IMG/VR virus record: IMGVR_UViG_3300045994_000055
Location: 1 to 64,000 of that record
DNA: 64,000 bases
Source of the DNA: a virus
Reading direction: 5' to 3' (one strand)
Positions 23,565 through 33,207 of the stretch are shown in pieces. Under the pieces are notes generated by a model. It was not told the origin of the DNA, did no database searches, and saw only the letters and a program-made list of their open reading frames with translations. How positions within the stretch are numbered: the first letter of the stretch is position 1; each line of letters begins with the position of its first letter. Made by a program: the position numbers and the translations under genes.

Positions 23565-24834
23565 ATGCTTCCTTGCGTTGTTTTAGAATATCACCCATCG
23601 TGTACTTATCGTCGCGAATACGCTCTAATTGTAAAATGCGCCGTTTTCCTGCTTGCTGCGCCAGCTTGTAGGAATCAGGCCATTGTTCATCAAAGGTGGG
23701 ACGATTTTTAAGTTGCACTAAAATATCGTGCATTTCACCCGGCGGGCAGTCTGCGATAATTTCGTCTATCCACGGATGTAATATAGCCCTGGGCATTGCC
23801 AGGGGACTCATCATTATGTCTGGTCCGAAGCTGAAGACGACTTTTGCGAGGACATCAACTCCTTCGCTTCTAGCGAGTTCAAGAATGTTTCTACATTCTG
23901 TGAGTCCCGGGAGGGTAAGAGTAAAATCGATTCGAACTTGTCTGCAGTCACGTCTGAGTCCCTCCGACCCCCTAAAGTTCTCAAGCCATTGATCATAGCG
24001 GAGGCCCGTTCTAATGTACTCCCCAGTTTTTCCCGTTCCGTCAAGGCTTGCACATATTTGCCAATCCCGAAGATGAGCCAAGATATCTGTATAAAGATTA
24101 TCACCTTTAAACTGAATTCGAGATAGGTTAGTATTGTATCGTGCATAAACTTTTGGACCGTCACCAAGCTCAATTATCCTTTTCATATACCGCCAATGTT
24201 GCTCATACATTAGAGGTTCGCCGCCCACCCAATAGACTTCTTCAACTCTATGCTCTTCAACCGCATCACTGAACTCCTGCTCAATCTGCGTATCTTGGAA
24301 CTTACTAATCTCTGCTCGCACACTAGGAATCATCCAGTTGTTCTTAGTGTTTGATAAATCTATCATGTTATGTTGGCGCTGCTCGCTTTCCCACGAACTG
24401 CTCAACATATCCCCGCACATCCTGCATTTAAAGTTACAGAGGTTGGAGAAACGGTAGTCCCAACTAACAGGCTTTACTGTGGTATAGCCCGTTGCGTCAG
24501 TGTTTTCCATTACACTCTCGTACTTATGCCCAAAGAGCTGATTAAAGTAACTGCGGTAAACTGAGGTGTTTAGCATCTTGGAATTGCATACTTCGCACTC
24601 AGGGAGTGTTTCGCCAGCCATCATTCTGCGGCGAACGTCCTTCATGTGCTCACTGTTCCAATGCTGTTCTAGCGTTACGGGGATGTATTTGCCTGTACCT
24701 GCAGAAACATCTATATATTGCTCAAAGTTTTGTGCTGGTTCCCGTGACGCACAGCACATTCTACGCTCAGTTTGCGGGCTAAGATATGTGTGCGTCCAAG
24801 GTGCTAGGCAAAATGTTTCTGGTTTATTGTGCAT
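23533..24834 (-). CDS. Radical SAM/twitch protein (sixth of tandem array)
   Basis: This 433-residue protein has C-N-F-K-C-R-M-C (C133, C137, C140) and G-G-E-P-L near residue 217, the radical SAM cluster- and SAM-binding motifs. Before them lie F-C-L-A-P-W (C9), a C-C pair (27-28) and C-E-V-C (80-83), which look like an auxiliary iron-sulfur ligand set placed N-terminally. It is one of six adjacent paralogues sharing this layout. It probably modifies a peptide or sugar by radical chemistry; the substrate is unknown. Confidence 0.92.
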   Translation of the reverse strand: MHNKPETFCLAPWTHTYLSPQTERRMCCASREPAQNFEQYIDVSAGTGKYIPVTLEQHWNSEHMKDVRRRMMAGETLPECEVCNSKMLNTSVYRSYFNQLFGHKYESVMENTDATGYTTVKPVSWDYRFSNLCNFKCRMCGDMLSSSWESEQRQHNMIDLSNTKNNWMIPSVRAEISKFQDTQIEQEFSDAVEEHRVEEVYWVGGEPLMYEQHWRYMKRIIELGDGPKVYARYNTNLSRIQFKGDNLYTDILAHLRDWQICASLDGTGKTGEYIRTGLRYDQWLENFRGSEGLRRDCRQVRIDFTLTLPGLTECRNILELARSEGVDVLAKVVFSFGPDIMMSPLAMPRAILHPWIDEIIADCPPGEMHDILVQLKNRPTFDEQWPDSYKLAQQAGKRRILQLERIRDDKYTMGDILKQRKEAYEWWESIEVR

Positions 24835-26092
24835 CTAATTTTTGCGCTAATTCAGGGAATGTTTCTTTGAAATGCGTTTTTCGTATTAAATCTAGTTGAT
24901 TCGTTATGTTCTTAAAAATTTCTGCGTTTGTTTCGTCTGTCTGCACATCGCCAAATGCTTTAACTAACTGCACTTGTAAGTAAGCAGGCAGGGTTGCCTC
25001 GTAGCGTTTATGTAATTCGTCCCTGTATTCTTTTGGCAGAATGGCAGGACTATAATAAGCAGGGTCCGTTACAAAATTGTAATGAATGTAACCTTCGTGG
25101 AAAAATTTAGAAAACTCGTCTAGCGAGTCGTAGTTGAGTGCAGAGATAGTCTGCGTAATAGAAACCTCTACACCTGACGCTTTGAGGTTGAGATAGTTTT
25201 CCACAACTGTTTCCCAATCTGTGGGGTAACGTATGTAAGTGTTTTTATCACCCAATGCATCAATGCTGCAAGAGATACGTACCTTCTTAAATGCTGCCCA
25301 CAATGCGTATGCATAAGGAGGTATGTTAGTCATATTGATCGAGTAGTTAAGCTCAATGTTCTTAGCACGGTCAGATATAACTAGGCTCTGCAAAAACTCC
25401 CAATGCTTTTTAATCAGCGTTGGTTCACCGCCATTGATGTAGATGACTTTCAAGTCGCTTGATAGCTGCTCAAGGTCGTGCCAAAATACTGCTGACTCAG
25501 GCCAGTCTAATTCAAACACATTAGAGTTAGCGTAACCAATTGGCCATGTCGTAAAGCGATCACGGTCCATCATCTGGTACTTGTCTTTGAGGAAGTCAAA
25601 TTTCTCTGCAAGCTTTAGATAGTCAGAACGCCATTGCGACGAGCTCAGTGGGTTGCACGTAACGCAACGTAGATTACAGATGTTACCTAGTCGCAGTTCC
25701 ACAAACTCAATACGTGGCGTAATTGATCCGTCTTCTTGTGTAATGCTACGTGCAAGTTCTTCCGTCATGGTAGGGAAGTTACGTGTTTCTCTGACACGCT
25801 TGCTTTCTAATCCCTTTTCCTCTTTGCGGTAGCATCCGCTACACGGTGCAGGTTCTTCACCTGCGAGCATCTGCTTACGCACATTGCAGAAGGAATGGCT
25901 GTTCATCACATCCTGCAAGTGGTTATATTTCAAATTATAAAACGAAGGCTGCCCGTCAAATATAGTAGGATCAGTAATGTCGTAAGAAGCAGAGCGAAGG
26001 CCCGTATGATCAGCCTCGCAGCATAAAGTCACATACCCTGCAGGGTGCGAGGCAATGTGATTCCAAGGTAGTGGACAGAATTTACTTGTCAT
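24824..26092 (-). CDS. Radical SAM/twitch protein (fifth of tandem array)
   Basis: This 422-residue paralogue has the radical SAM motif C-N-L-R-C-V-T-C (C139, C143, C146) and N-G-G-E-P-T. N-terminal cysteines are C6 in F-C-P-L-P-W, C24-C25 and C84-x2-C87. It overlaps both neighbouring radical SAM genes by about 11 bases. The spacing of the N-terminal cysteines matches the neighbours, so duplication followed by divergence is likely. Substrate unknown. Confidence 0.92.
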   Translation of the reverse strand: MTSKFCPLPWNHIASHPAGYVTLCCEADHTGLRSASYDITDPTIFDGQPSFYNLKYNHLQDVMNSHSFCNVRKQMLAGEEPAPCSGCYRKEEKGLESKRVRETRNFPTMTEELARSITQEDGSITPRIEFVELRLGNICNLRCVTCNPLSSSQWRSDYLKLAEKFDFLKDKYQMMDRDRFTTWPIGYANSNVFELDWPESAVFWHDLEQLSSDLKVIYINGGEPTLIKKHWEFLQSLVISDRAKNIELNYSINMTNIPPYAYALWAAFKKVRISCSIDALGDKNTYIRYPTDWETVVENYLNLKASGVEVSITQTISALNYDSLDEFSKFFHEGYIHYNFVTDPAYYSPAILPKEYRDELHKRYEATLPAYLQVQLVKAFGDVQTDETNAEIFKNITNQLDLIRKTHFKETFPELAQKLDAQ

Positions 26093-27293
26093 TGTATCCC
26101 ATTAGTATAGCTAACTCTTCGTGAGTATCAACTAAGCTTTGCTTGCGGTATTCATCTGTGCGTTTCACTTTCGCAATGAATGCTTTACCATCAGAGCCAG
26201 GGCCTGCTTCGATAAACGATACAAGCCTATCAATCTCAATGCGGTGTGCAGGTGTGAACGACGCAGCTCTTAACTTGTCTATAGTTGCACGTTTTGCATC
26301 TGGTGTCAACATGTCAATTCTAAATTCGCGTTCGCCGTGCAACATGTTAAAGTAGTCGTAATCAAAGCCTTGCCTGCTCACCCACTCGCACAGTTCATCC
26401 ATATAGAAGATGTTGAATGCGTTAGCGGTTAAGCATACTTGTGTTTTAATGTTTGGCATCTCTTTACGTAGTGCGTTAGCTTTAGATACAATTTGCTCTG
26501 CAATGTCCCAGTCTGCGCCATAACGTTCATATTCGAAACGTTTACCTACGTTGTCAATACTAAATGCCAACTCAACTGTTTTGAAGTGCTTCCAAATATC
26601 AAATGCTTCTTTAGGAAACACTGTCGCATTTGTATTGTAATGGATCTCAATGTTTTTAGCAAACCCTTCGGTAACTGCAAATTGCAACAAATCAAAGTGC
26701 TCTTGTATAAGCAATGGTTCACCGCCTGTAAACTCAAAGTAGACAATCTGCGGTAGCAAGGAGCGCAGGTCTTCCCAAAAGTCTTCGCTCTCACGTGGCC
26801 ATTGTCCTTGTTTAAGGAACGTGTACGCAAGATGGTTCTTTTTGTTTACATGCGGTGTGTACGCAAGTTCTTCTTGCGCCCACTTAGAAGACGACCAGCT
26901 ACCGCAAATACGACACTTAAGGTTGCAAATATTGCCTAGCTTAAGGTCAATGAACTTGAGTTGGTCAGGTGTATCGTTTTCCCAATCCACTTCCTTCGCT
27001 AACTCAGGTAACCGCATAAATGTAGACATACGTTTGCTTTGCCTGCCTACTGCTTCTTCGTCCCAGCATGTTGCACAGCTCTTAGGCTGCTCGCCATTAC
27101 GGAACGAGCGGCGTAAGTCTTGCATGTACTCGCTCTTGTATATTGTGCTAAGTGGTGTTTCAGTTAGATTAAAGCGAGCACCAGATTCATCTGTAATCTC
27201 TTCTTTGAACATACAGCATGGTCGTGCACCACCTGTTGGGCTTGTTTCGATGCTAACCCAAGGTAGCATACATAGTGTTTTAGGAATTGTCAT
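26082..27293 (-). CDS. Radical SAM/twitch protein (fourth of tandem array)
   Basis: This 403-residue paralogue, the shortest of the array, has C-N-L-K-C-R-I-C (C123, C127, C130), T-G-G-E-P-L and N-terminal cysteines C8 (L-C-M-L-P-W), C26-C27 and C73-x2-C76. These fit a 4Fe-4S radical SAM core plus an N-terminal auxiliary cluster. It overlaps its neighbours by 11-14 bases. It resembles the fifth member most by eye (F-I-D-L-K-L-G-N-I-C-N versus F-V-E-L-R-L-G-N-I-C-N). Confidence 0.92.
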   Translation of the reverse strand: MTIPKTLCMLPWVSIETSPTGGARPCCMFKEEITDESGARFNLTETPLSTIYKSEYMQDLRRSFRNGEQPKSCATCWDEEAVGRQSKRMSTFMRLPELAKEVDWENDTPDQLKFIDLKLGNICNLKCRICGSWSSSKWAQEELAYTPHVNKKNHLAYTFLKQGQWPRESEDFWEDLRSLLPQIVYFEFTGGEPLLIQEHFDLLQFAVTEGFAKNIEIHYNTNATVFPKEAFDIWKHFKTVELAFSIDNVGKRFEYERYGADWDIAEQIVSKANALRKEMPNIKTQVCLTANAFNIFYMDELCEWVSRQGFDYDYFNMLHGEREFRIDMLTPDAKRATIDKLRAASFTPAHRIEIDRLVSFIEAGPGSDGKAFIAKVKRTDEYRKQSLVDTHEELAILMGYNDK

Positions 27294-28611
27294 AGTTTTC
27301 TAATGTTTTTAGTTCAGTAAAGACGTTCCAGAAGTCTTCTTGGCGTACACCGTCAAGCAAGGTAGTTTCTTTCTTAAAACGCTCCCAATGCTGCGAGCCA
27401 TCGCTACCATTGATGAAGCTCAACATGCTACGGAAGCCGTTTGTTGCACGTTTAAGATCGTCTTGTGGCTCAAGCCATTTGATGTGTTCTTCGTATGCAG
27501 GCGTGATGACTTCGTCTTTGAACTTCTGCGGGAAGATGTCAGCACGGTACCAGTCTGGGCTTTGGCAAATGTTTACATTCCAATCCCTGGCGTTAATAAG
27601 CCCCGCGTCAACCCATTCTTTGTGGAAGTCTAATACATGTAATACGTTCATGCTGCTAACTGTGCTGCTAACATAGAAGTCAACGTGAGGCACTTCCTCC
27701 ATCATGCGGTGGCGGTTCTCTAGAGTCTGTGCCCAGTCTGTTCCTTTGCGCATGAGTTCGGCACGGGCACCAGAAGCATCCAAGCTTGCGCCGACGCCAA
27801 CGTGTTTAAAATGTTTCCAATATTCAAATACATGCTTATCCTTAAAGCGCATTTCGCTAAAGTTTGTGTTATAGAGAATCCGTACATCTGTTTTTCCTGC
27901 CTCAATTAGCTTCTCAAGCAATGCGTAATGTTCCTTCATGATTAAAGGTTCGCCGCCTGCAAAGTATACCTGCTCCAGATACGGTACATGTTCTAGCATC
28001 TGTTCTTCAATCCCACCATCCGTGCCTGTCGTGTACTCTACGCGAGCCATCTCACGGCCTAGTACGTCTGGTTTCCGTCCATACAGCTTAACGTGATCGT
28101 TATACCACTGCGAGGAAAAGATAGGGCCGCATGAGCGGCACTTCATGTTACATAAGTTAGAGAAGCGAACGTCCCAATAGCGGATCTTAAACTCTGGATG
28201 GAACCCATCTTCATGTGTCTGCGCTACTTCCTTAACCATGTGTCCATAGTTGCGGTTAGCATCGTTACGCATAGAGAAGGCACCGTGCTGTTCTTGTTCG
28301 TAGCACTTGGTGCATTCAACACACGGCTTGTCTGCAAGCATGTTGGTGCGCATTGTCTTGTACTTGTCTTGATTCCACACCTCGCGCATCGTATGCTGGC
28401 GCAGGTCTCCTACTGGATGGAAGTACTCTGACAGGCAACATGGGTAAGCACGACCATCAGGGAAGGCATGCATGTGGGTCCATGGTAACATACAGAATGT
28501 TTTACTCTCTGTCAGCTTGCTCCATTCGCCGTCTGTTAACTCTTCCTTCTTGATGAAGAATGGCGCTTTGCCATTGTAGTCGTAACTACCGTCGTATACT
28601 TTTTCGCTCAT
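27280..28611 (-). CDS. Radical SAM/twitch protein (third of tandem array)
   Basis: This 443-residue paralogue has a 30-residue N-terminal extension, then F-C-M-L-P-W (C40), C58-C59 and C97/C100/C103. The radical SAM motif is C-N-M-K-C-R-S-C (C154, C158, C161), followed by A-G-G-E-P-L. It starts by ATGA overlap with the second member. The D-V-R-F-S-N-L-C-N phrase is shared with the sixth member (D-Y-R-F-S-N-L-C-N), suggesting those two are close. Confidence 0.92.
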   Translation of the reverse strand: MSEKVYDGSYDYNGKAPFFIKKEELTDGEWSKLTESKTFCMLPWTHMHAFPDGRAYPCCLSEYFHPVGDLRQHTMREVWNQDKYKTMRTNMLADKPCVECTKCYEQEQHGAFSMRNDANRNYGHMVKEVAQTHEDGFHPEFKIRYWDVRFSNLCNMKCRSCGPIFSSQWYNDHVKLYGRKPDVLGREMARVEYTTGTDGGIEEQMLEHVPYLEQVYFAGGEPLIMKEHYALLEKLIEAGKTDVRILYNTNFSEMRFKDKHVFEYWKHFKHVGVGASLDASGARAELMRKGTDWAQTLENRHRMMEEVPHVDFYVSSTVSSMNVLHVLDFHKEWVDAGLINARDWNVNICQSPDWYRADIFPQKFKDEVITPAYEEHIKWLEPQDDLKRATNGFRSMLSFINGSDGSQHWERFKKETTLLDGVRQEDFWNVFTELKTLENYDNS

Positions 28612-29954
28612 ATGTTATTGTACCATACTCCCAGGCCCGGGAATGTCTTTCTAAAATCTTTGTTTCGACGTACGTCGTATTGTTCGTGAAATTTCTTAAA
28701 GTCTTGCTCAAGCACATCGCGCTCTGCTGCACCTAAGTGAGGAGTCTTTACTACGTCTAGGTAATCAATGAGGCGTTGAACTTGATTGAGTTCCATTTCG
28801 CCTAAGTGGGTGTTAGTATGGTTGTCATCATACCAATCTTGAAGCTTTACTTTGTACATCCTGCGTATGTTGTCAGGCAGGACTAATGCACTTTGGAAGC
28901 TGGGGAATCGCATAATATTTAGCGAGAAATCAATTGCGTCTTTTCCAAACTCTTGCTTCCATTGCACAATAATGTCTAGGAATTGTGGCAGCGATTCCAA
29001 GCACAGTGCATTGATTGTGTTCATCACATGCAGTCCACGTAGTTTACCAGAGCTCAATAGCTTCTCTACGTTGTTGGCCCATGCGTCCCAAACTAAGCCA
29101 TCACGGATATACTCTGCGTGTTTACCCACGGACTCATTGCTAGTGTACAGGTCAATTTGTACATCGTCCAATGCTTCCATTAGCTTGTCAAGGTCTACCT
29201 TCTCACCTAAGTTAGAGTTAATAGCAAGGCGTGTCTTGCTTGCACCTTTGTTTTCTTTGAACCACTCAATCAGCTTCCAAGTGTCGCCTGACATTAAGGG
29301 CTCGCCGCCTGTAATGCGCAGTTCGTCTAAGGTTGCGTGGAGGTCGCTTTCCCACCACTTATGGAACGCTTCCACATAAGGATTACTTGCACCGAACTTA
29401 TACAGTTGAGCACTATCGTGAGCATGAGTAAAGTGATTACGGCCGTCGCTAACCAGTCCTGTGTAGGCACCGTTTTTCCGTATATCAGAAACCCAAGTGC
29501 TACTGAAAGCGGGATTACAGTAAGAACAAGCAAACTGACAAGTGCGGTCAAATGCGATCTCCAAGGTTTTGAGGTTGACGTCGTCTGAGGCAGGTCGGCT
29601 GTACGCATTTTCTAAGTCCTTATCTTCATAAATTATTGTTTTGTATACACGGTCAGAAATGTTATCGCGACCAATGTCCTCTATCTTCCAGCAATATTCA
29701 CAACCAGAAGGGCGCTCTCCTTTTTGCATCATCTCACGTTCCATTTTCTTCTTGGGTGTGTTATGTAGTGCAGCTGGATTGGCGATCACATCTTCAACTT
29801 CTACCTTGTGTGGCAATGGGTGATGGCATGATGTTGTCATACCACTACCGAGCCATATTGTTGCGTTGTACCACTTTGCGCCGCAAAAGCTTTCGCTCTT
29901 GATGTCAATTACACGGCGTTTGAATTCTAGATCTGTTTCGTTATTTTTGCGCAT
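28608..29954 (-). CDS. Radical SAM/twitch protein (second of tandem array)
   Basis: This 448-residue protein has C-Q-F-A-C-S-Y-C (C139, C143, C146) and T-G-G-E-P-L. Its N-terminal cysteine set differs from members three to six: C24 in F-C-G-A-K-W, T-S-C-H-H-P (C43) and C85-x2-C88, with a conserved P-A-A-L-H-N-T-P-K-K-K segment between. The first member has the same pattern, so these two form a subgroup. It overlaps both neighbours. Confidence 0.92.
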   Translation of the reverse strand: MRKNNETDLEFKRRVIDIKSESFCGAKWYNATIWLGSGMTTSCHHPLPHKVEVEDVIANPAALHNTPKKKMEREMMQKGERPSGCEYCWKIEDIGRDNISDRVYKTIIYEDKDLENAYSRPASDDVNLKTLEIAFDRTCQFACSYCNPAFSSTWVSDIRKNGAYTGLVSDGRNHFTHAHDSAQLYKFGASNPYVEAFHKWWESDLHATLDELRITGGEPLMSGDTWKLIEWFKENKGASKTRLAINSNLGEKVDLDKLMEALDDVQIDLYTSNESVGKHAEYIRDGLVWDAWANNVEKLLSSGKLRGLHVMNTINALCLESLPQFLDIIVQWKQEFGKDAIDFSLNIMRFPSFQSALVLPDNIRRMYKVKLQDWYDDNHTNTHLGEMELNQVQRLIDYLDVVKTPHLGAAERDVLEQDFKKFHEQYDVRRNKDFRKTFPGLGVWYNNI

Positions 29955-31329
29955 GGTATCTACATTCGTTCCAAAATTCTTTCATCTGCGGGAATGTCTC
30001 TTCAAAGTTAGTTCCGCGGCGTTTATCGTGCTCGTTAAAGAAACGATAAAAGTCTGCTCTTTGTAGTGTAACATAGTCCTTGGGTAAATTGCTACCTTCT
30101 TTCATCCAGTCTATGTCCCTTCTGAGCCTTTGCACTTCATAGTCTTTAAAACCTTTGAATGGGAACTCAGGTGTTTCCAAATTCAATTCCATCCAGTCGG
30201 CTACTTGCTCTAGAATGCCTACATAAGCGGGCGGCAGGATCTGTAGCGATTGCCACTTAGGCTGACGCAGCAATGGGGTGTCAAACCAGACACGTTGGTA
30301 TGTTGTGCTGTGTGCTTTACGTAGATCAAGAATCCATTCTAGCTGTCGTTGCAAACCAATAACGGAAAGGTTGTTCATAGTAATAATGAACGTTAGACTG
30401 TTACGGTATGGAATGTCTGCTAAGAACCTATCTACGTTGTGCGACACACGATTAAAGTTCATGCCATTTCGTATATACTCTGCATGTTCAGGAATGCCAG
30501 AATCAAGCGATACAAACTGCATGAAGTGTTCAATCTGTGTATTACACAATGCTTTCACATAACTGTGGTACTTCTCATATAGTGCAGTTTCTACGCTAAA
30601 GTTGCTTGTTACGTTTAAGTGCAAGTCTGGCTTAGGGAACGCCAACACATAGTCAAACACCTTGTACGTATTCTTGTCCATTAGCGGCTCGCCGCCAGTC
30701 ATGCGAAAGTGTCTAAGATGTGGGTACAGTGTTGGCCACCATTCCCAAAATGCATCTACATATGGGTTGTCCTGAGAGGCGGGAATAGGACGATTACGGC
30801 CAGTGAAGTGAGAGGGATCGTTGTGCACAGTAGAAGTAGGATAACCTCCCCAACGGTCCACTTCTTGTCCCCAGGATGAGCTAAACTGTGGAGAACAATA
30901 GCTACACTTGAGATTGCAAGCGTGATTAAAATTAACTTCCACATAAGAAGGAATAACGTCATCTTCTGTCCCTAAACTATTACTTATTACGTCATAGTCA
31001 ATTGCAGCCCACGGCTCGCCGGAACGGTAATGCCTATCGCTTAACTGCCCGTGTTTCTCTACGTTCCAGCAGTACGAGCACTCATCTGGCTTCTCATTCT
31101 TAAGCATAATGACACGTTGAGCTTTCTTGTGCTCAGTGTTATGCAATGCCCCGGGATTGTCCTTAAGCTTTGATGCGTCAATCTCGTGCAGCGGTGGGTG
31201 GTAGCAAGAGTTGTTAAGTCCTGTAGGAAGGTGCAGGCTTACTTGCTTCCACTTTGCTAGACAGAGTGCAGGACCTAGTTTGTCCTTCATCTCGTCCGCT
31301 GCTGACATAAAATCTGATTTATTTGACAT
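29941..31329 (-). CDS. Radical SAM/twitch protein (first of tandem array)
   Basis: This 462-residue protein has C-N-L-K-C-S-Y-C (C138, C142, C145), T-G-G-E-P-L, and N-terminal C23, N-S-C-Y-H-P (C42) and C84-x2-C87, with P-G-A-L-H-N-T-E-H-K-K. The S-C-x-H-P variant groups it with the second member. It overlaps the upstream glycosyltransferase-like gene by 11 bases, so sugar transfer and radical chemistry are in one transcript. Substrate unknown. Confidence 0.92.
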   Translation of the reverse strand: MSNKSDFMSAADEMKDKLGPALCLAKWKQVSLHLPTGLNNSCYHPPLHEIDASKLKDNPGALHNTEHKKAQRVIMLKNEKPDECSYCWNVEKHGQLSDRHYRSGEPWAAIDYDVISNSLGTEDDVIPSYVEVNFNHACNLKCSYCSPQFSSSWGQEVDRWGGYPTSTVHNDPSHFTGRNRPIPASQDNPYVDAFWEWWPTLYPHLRHFRMTGGEPLMDKNTYKVFDYVLAFPKPDLHLNVTSNFSVETALYEKYHSYVKALCNTQIEHFMQFVSLDSGIPEHAEYIRNGMNFNRVSHNVDRFLADIPYRNSLTFIITMNNLSVIGLQRQLEWILDLRKAHSTTYQRVWFDTPLLRQPKWQSLQILPPAYVGILEQVADWMELNLETPEFPFKGFKDYEVQRLRRDIDWMKEGSNLPKDYVTLQRADFYRFFNEHDKRRGTNFEETFPQMKEFWNECRYHAQK

Positions 31330-32317
31330 AAGTTGCTGCTAACATTTGCTCAGGGGTTAAATGCATTAGCACATTATAATTGTGCTCTAGAGTGGGCATC
31401 ATTTCATTATACATGATCGCCAACTCTTTTTCACTCTTTAAGGCAAGCATGTCAATCACTTTAGTAATCTCTTCTATTTTGGTTTTCCCAGGTTGGTAAT
31501 CATAGCTTTCATCCCACCATGCACTAAACGTCTTAATGCCCAATGCTCTTATGTTGGCCAAAAAGTTTTGTGGACCTTGTATGATAAAAGGTGTTTTACA
31601 CATGATAGGCCTCCATGTTTTTTCAGTTGGGAAAAACGTTTTACCGTTAGTATAAGTTTCACATACTACTTCCACAAAAAATTCCTTGTATCTTGGCGCT
31701 AAGTCAATTGACGGAACAGTTTCTTTTCGACCATCAATTGGATACCCGACGATAGTGTCATATAACATTGGGGCGTCGATCAATAAATTAGTGGCCTGCG
31801 TGAGTATTGATGTACCCACTTCACTTATTAACATATCTAACCCAAGGTTTGCCCTATGATAATCATCAGAGTAATTGTAATGGTATGTTAACAAAGTTGA
31901 CAGTTTGTGGTTGGAATATAAATGTGAGGCTAACCACAAACGTTGCCAATTTGACCGACCAATAAAAATACCGAATCGTTTACTAAACCCTTCTTTAGTG
32001 TAATCTAGTTGTTTGCTATATTCTTGACAGCAGTATGCAAATGTGATTGGTGGGTTTACCTTAATGTTATATGCGTCGTTGTACTCTAGTAGATTTCGTG
32101 TGTAAATATTGATTTTACTTTTGGGAAAATTGAATAAGGTGCATAGGCTGTCGAGTAACTTGTACAAGCCTAACATTTCTATGTCTGGGCCCTCACTATT
32201 CAGCATGATAGATACTTCTCTGCCAAGTAACATTTGCTGTACTATGTTACCCACCTTTGATTCCAACCCACTAAACCCTAGGTCAGTATTTGGTAAATTT
32301 ATTGCAGAATAAATCAT
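31319..32317 (-). CDS. Glycosyltransferase-like protein (GT10-like C-terminal motif)
   Basis: This 332-residue protein has near residue 230 the segment F-F-P-T-E-K-T-W-R-P-I-M-C-K-T-P-F-I-I, similar to the donor-site [VF]-T-E-K motif of fucosyltransferase-type GT-B enzymes, followed by G-I-K-T-F-S-A-W-W-D-E-S-Y-D. I recall the same series in unannotated aquatic phage proteins. The family assignment is tentative. It overlaps the adjacent glycosyltransferase-like gene by ATGA and lies first after the sugar-transfer genes and before the radical SAM array. Confidence 0.65.
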   Translation of the reverse strand: MIYSAINLPNTDLGFSGLESKVGNIVQQMLLGREVSIMLNSEGPDIEMLGLYKLLDSLCTLFNFPKSKINIYTRNLLEYNDAYNIKVNPPITFAYCCQEYSKQLDYTKEGFSKRFGIFIGRSNWQRLWLASHLYSNHKLSTLLTYHYNYSDDYHRANLGLDMLISEVGTSILTQATNLLIDAPMLYDTIVGYPIDGRKETVPSIDLAPRYKEFFVEVVCETYTNGKTFFPTEKTWRPIMCKTPFIIQGPQNFLANIRALGIKTFSAWWDESYDYQPGKTKIEEITKVIDMLALKSEKELAIMYNEMMPTLEHNYNVLMHLTPEQMLAATYVK

Positions 32318-33207
32318 TCTCTTGTCATGATCCCTGGGTCTTTGTACCCTGCTCTGTAGTGGTGCTTGAAGAATTTGCTTTGCTGTGCATCCATATCTAG
32401 AATAGGTAGACCAAGCCTAGTACGTACTGCTTCACTAAACTCAATGCCAGCAAAGTCTCTATTTTGATATTGATCCCACAGTTCCTTTAACTTTGTAAAG
32501 TCTTGTACGTCTTTGTAGTTCCAGTCTGTTAGCATTGTCATGTACGTACCAAGGCGTGCGCCATAAATTGCGTATATACCATTCTCTGCATCGCAACCGA
32601 CATTATGCCAAATAGTTAAGTTGTCCATGTTACGCTGTACTACCGCAGTCTTGAACTCTTCTAGTGTAGGTTTTTTGCCACGATTAAGAGACATCTTAAC
32701 ACCTTCCCTAAACCCGGCGCGCCAGGCTTGAAACGGTGTACCGTTAGGGTACGTTGTAGAATAACAACCGCCCATGGCCCAGTACTTCGGGTCAAAGCAG
32801 AATTCGACATCAGTTTCATCGCTCCCAGTTGATGCTTCGTGTGTCTGCATATTCATGACAAAATCTTTAGTCCAGCAAGAGATGCCTCCGTTGCCGTACA
32901 TTAGTCCGTTTACTTCGTTACGTGCTTTCCAGCGGAAAACACTCTCGCGATTAGAATCGTCTATTGTTAGTTGCTTGTTAAAGAAAGCAGGGTCAGGTAT
33001 ATTATCGCCGTCAATAAGTATAAAACGTTCAGTATCAGAAGCCATCGCAGCGCCTTTATGAGCTGCGTCTGATCCCACAATCCCATCCACCCTCTTAGCC
33101 CATGGTACCATGTTTTGAAGCTTGATCCAAAACTCTTCTTTTTTAGGTTCGTCATATGTTAGGAAAATGCAGTCTAAGTCTGCAACGTCAATTAACTCTG
33201 TACTCAT
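32314..33207 (-). CDS. Glycosyltransferase-like (GT-A, DxD) protein
   Basis: The longer frame begins with TTG at 33243; the ATG at 33207 is preferred and gives 297 residues. F-L-T-Y-D-E near the start, then F-I-L-I-D-G-D-N with the D-x-D-like D-G-D at about 66-68, and W-x-A-R-N-E-V-N-G-L-M-Y-G-N-G fit a GT-A nucleotide-sugar transferase. Its C-terminal F-Q-A-W-R-A-G-F-R-E recurs in the last module of the 939-residue repeat protein. It overlaps the upstream gene by 20 bases. Confidence 0.75.
   Translation of the reverse strand: MSTELIDVADLDCIFLTYDEPKKEEFWIKLQNMVPWAKRVDGIVGSDAAHKGAAMASDTERFILIDGDNIPDPAFFNKQLTIDDSNRESVFRWKARNEVNGLMYGNGGISCWTKDFVMNMQTHEASTGSDETDVEFCFDPKYWAMGGCYSTTYPNGTPFQAWRAGFREGVKMSLNRGKKPTLEEFKTAVVQRNMDNLTIWHNVGCDAENGIYAIYGARLGTYMTMLTDWNYKDVQDFTKLKELWDQYQNRDFAGIEFSEAVRTRLGLPILDMDAQQSKFFKHHYRAGYKDPGIMTRE

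Noticed and set aside
23814-24173. 119-codon frame overlapping the sixth radical SAM gene in another frame
   Set aside because: It lies wholly inside a gene with clear radical SAM motifs, has no own ribosome site, and shows no family features.
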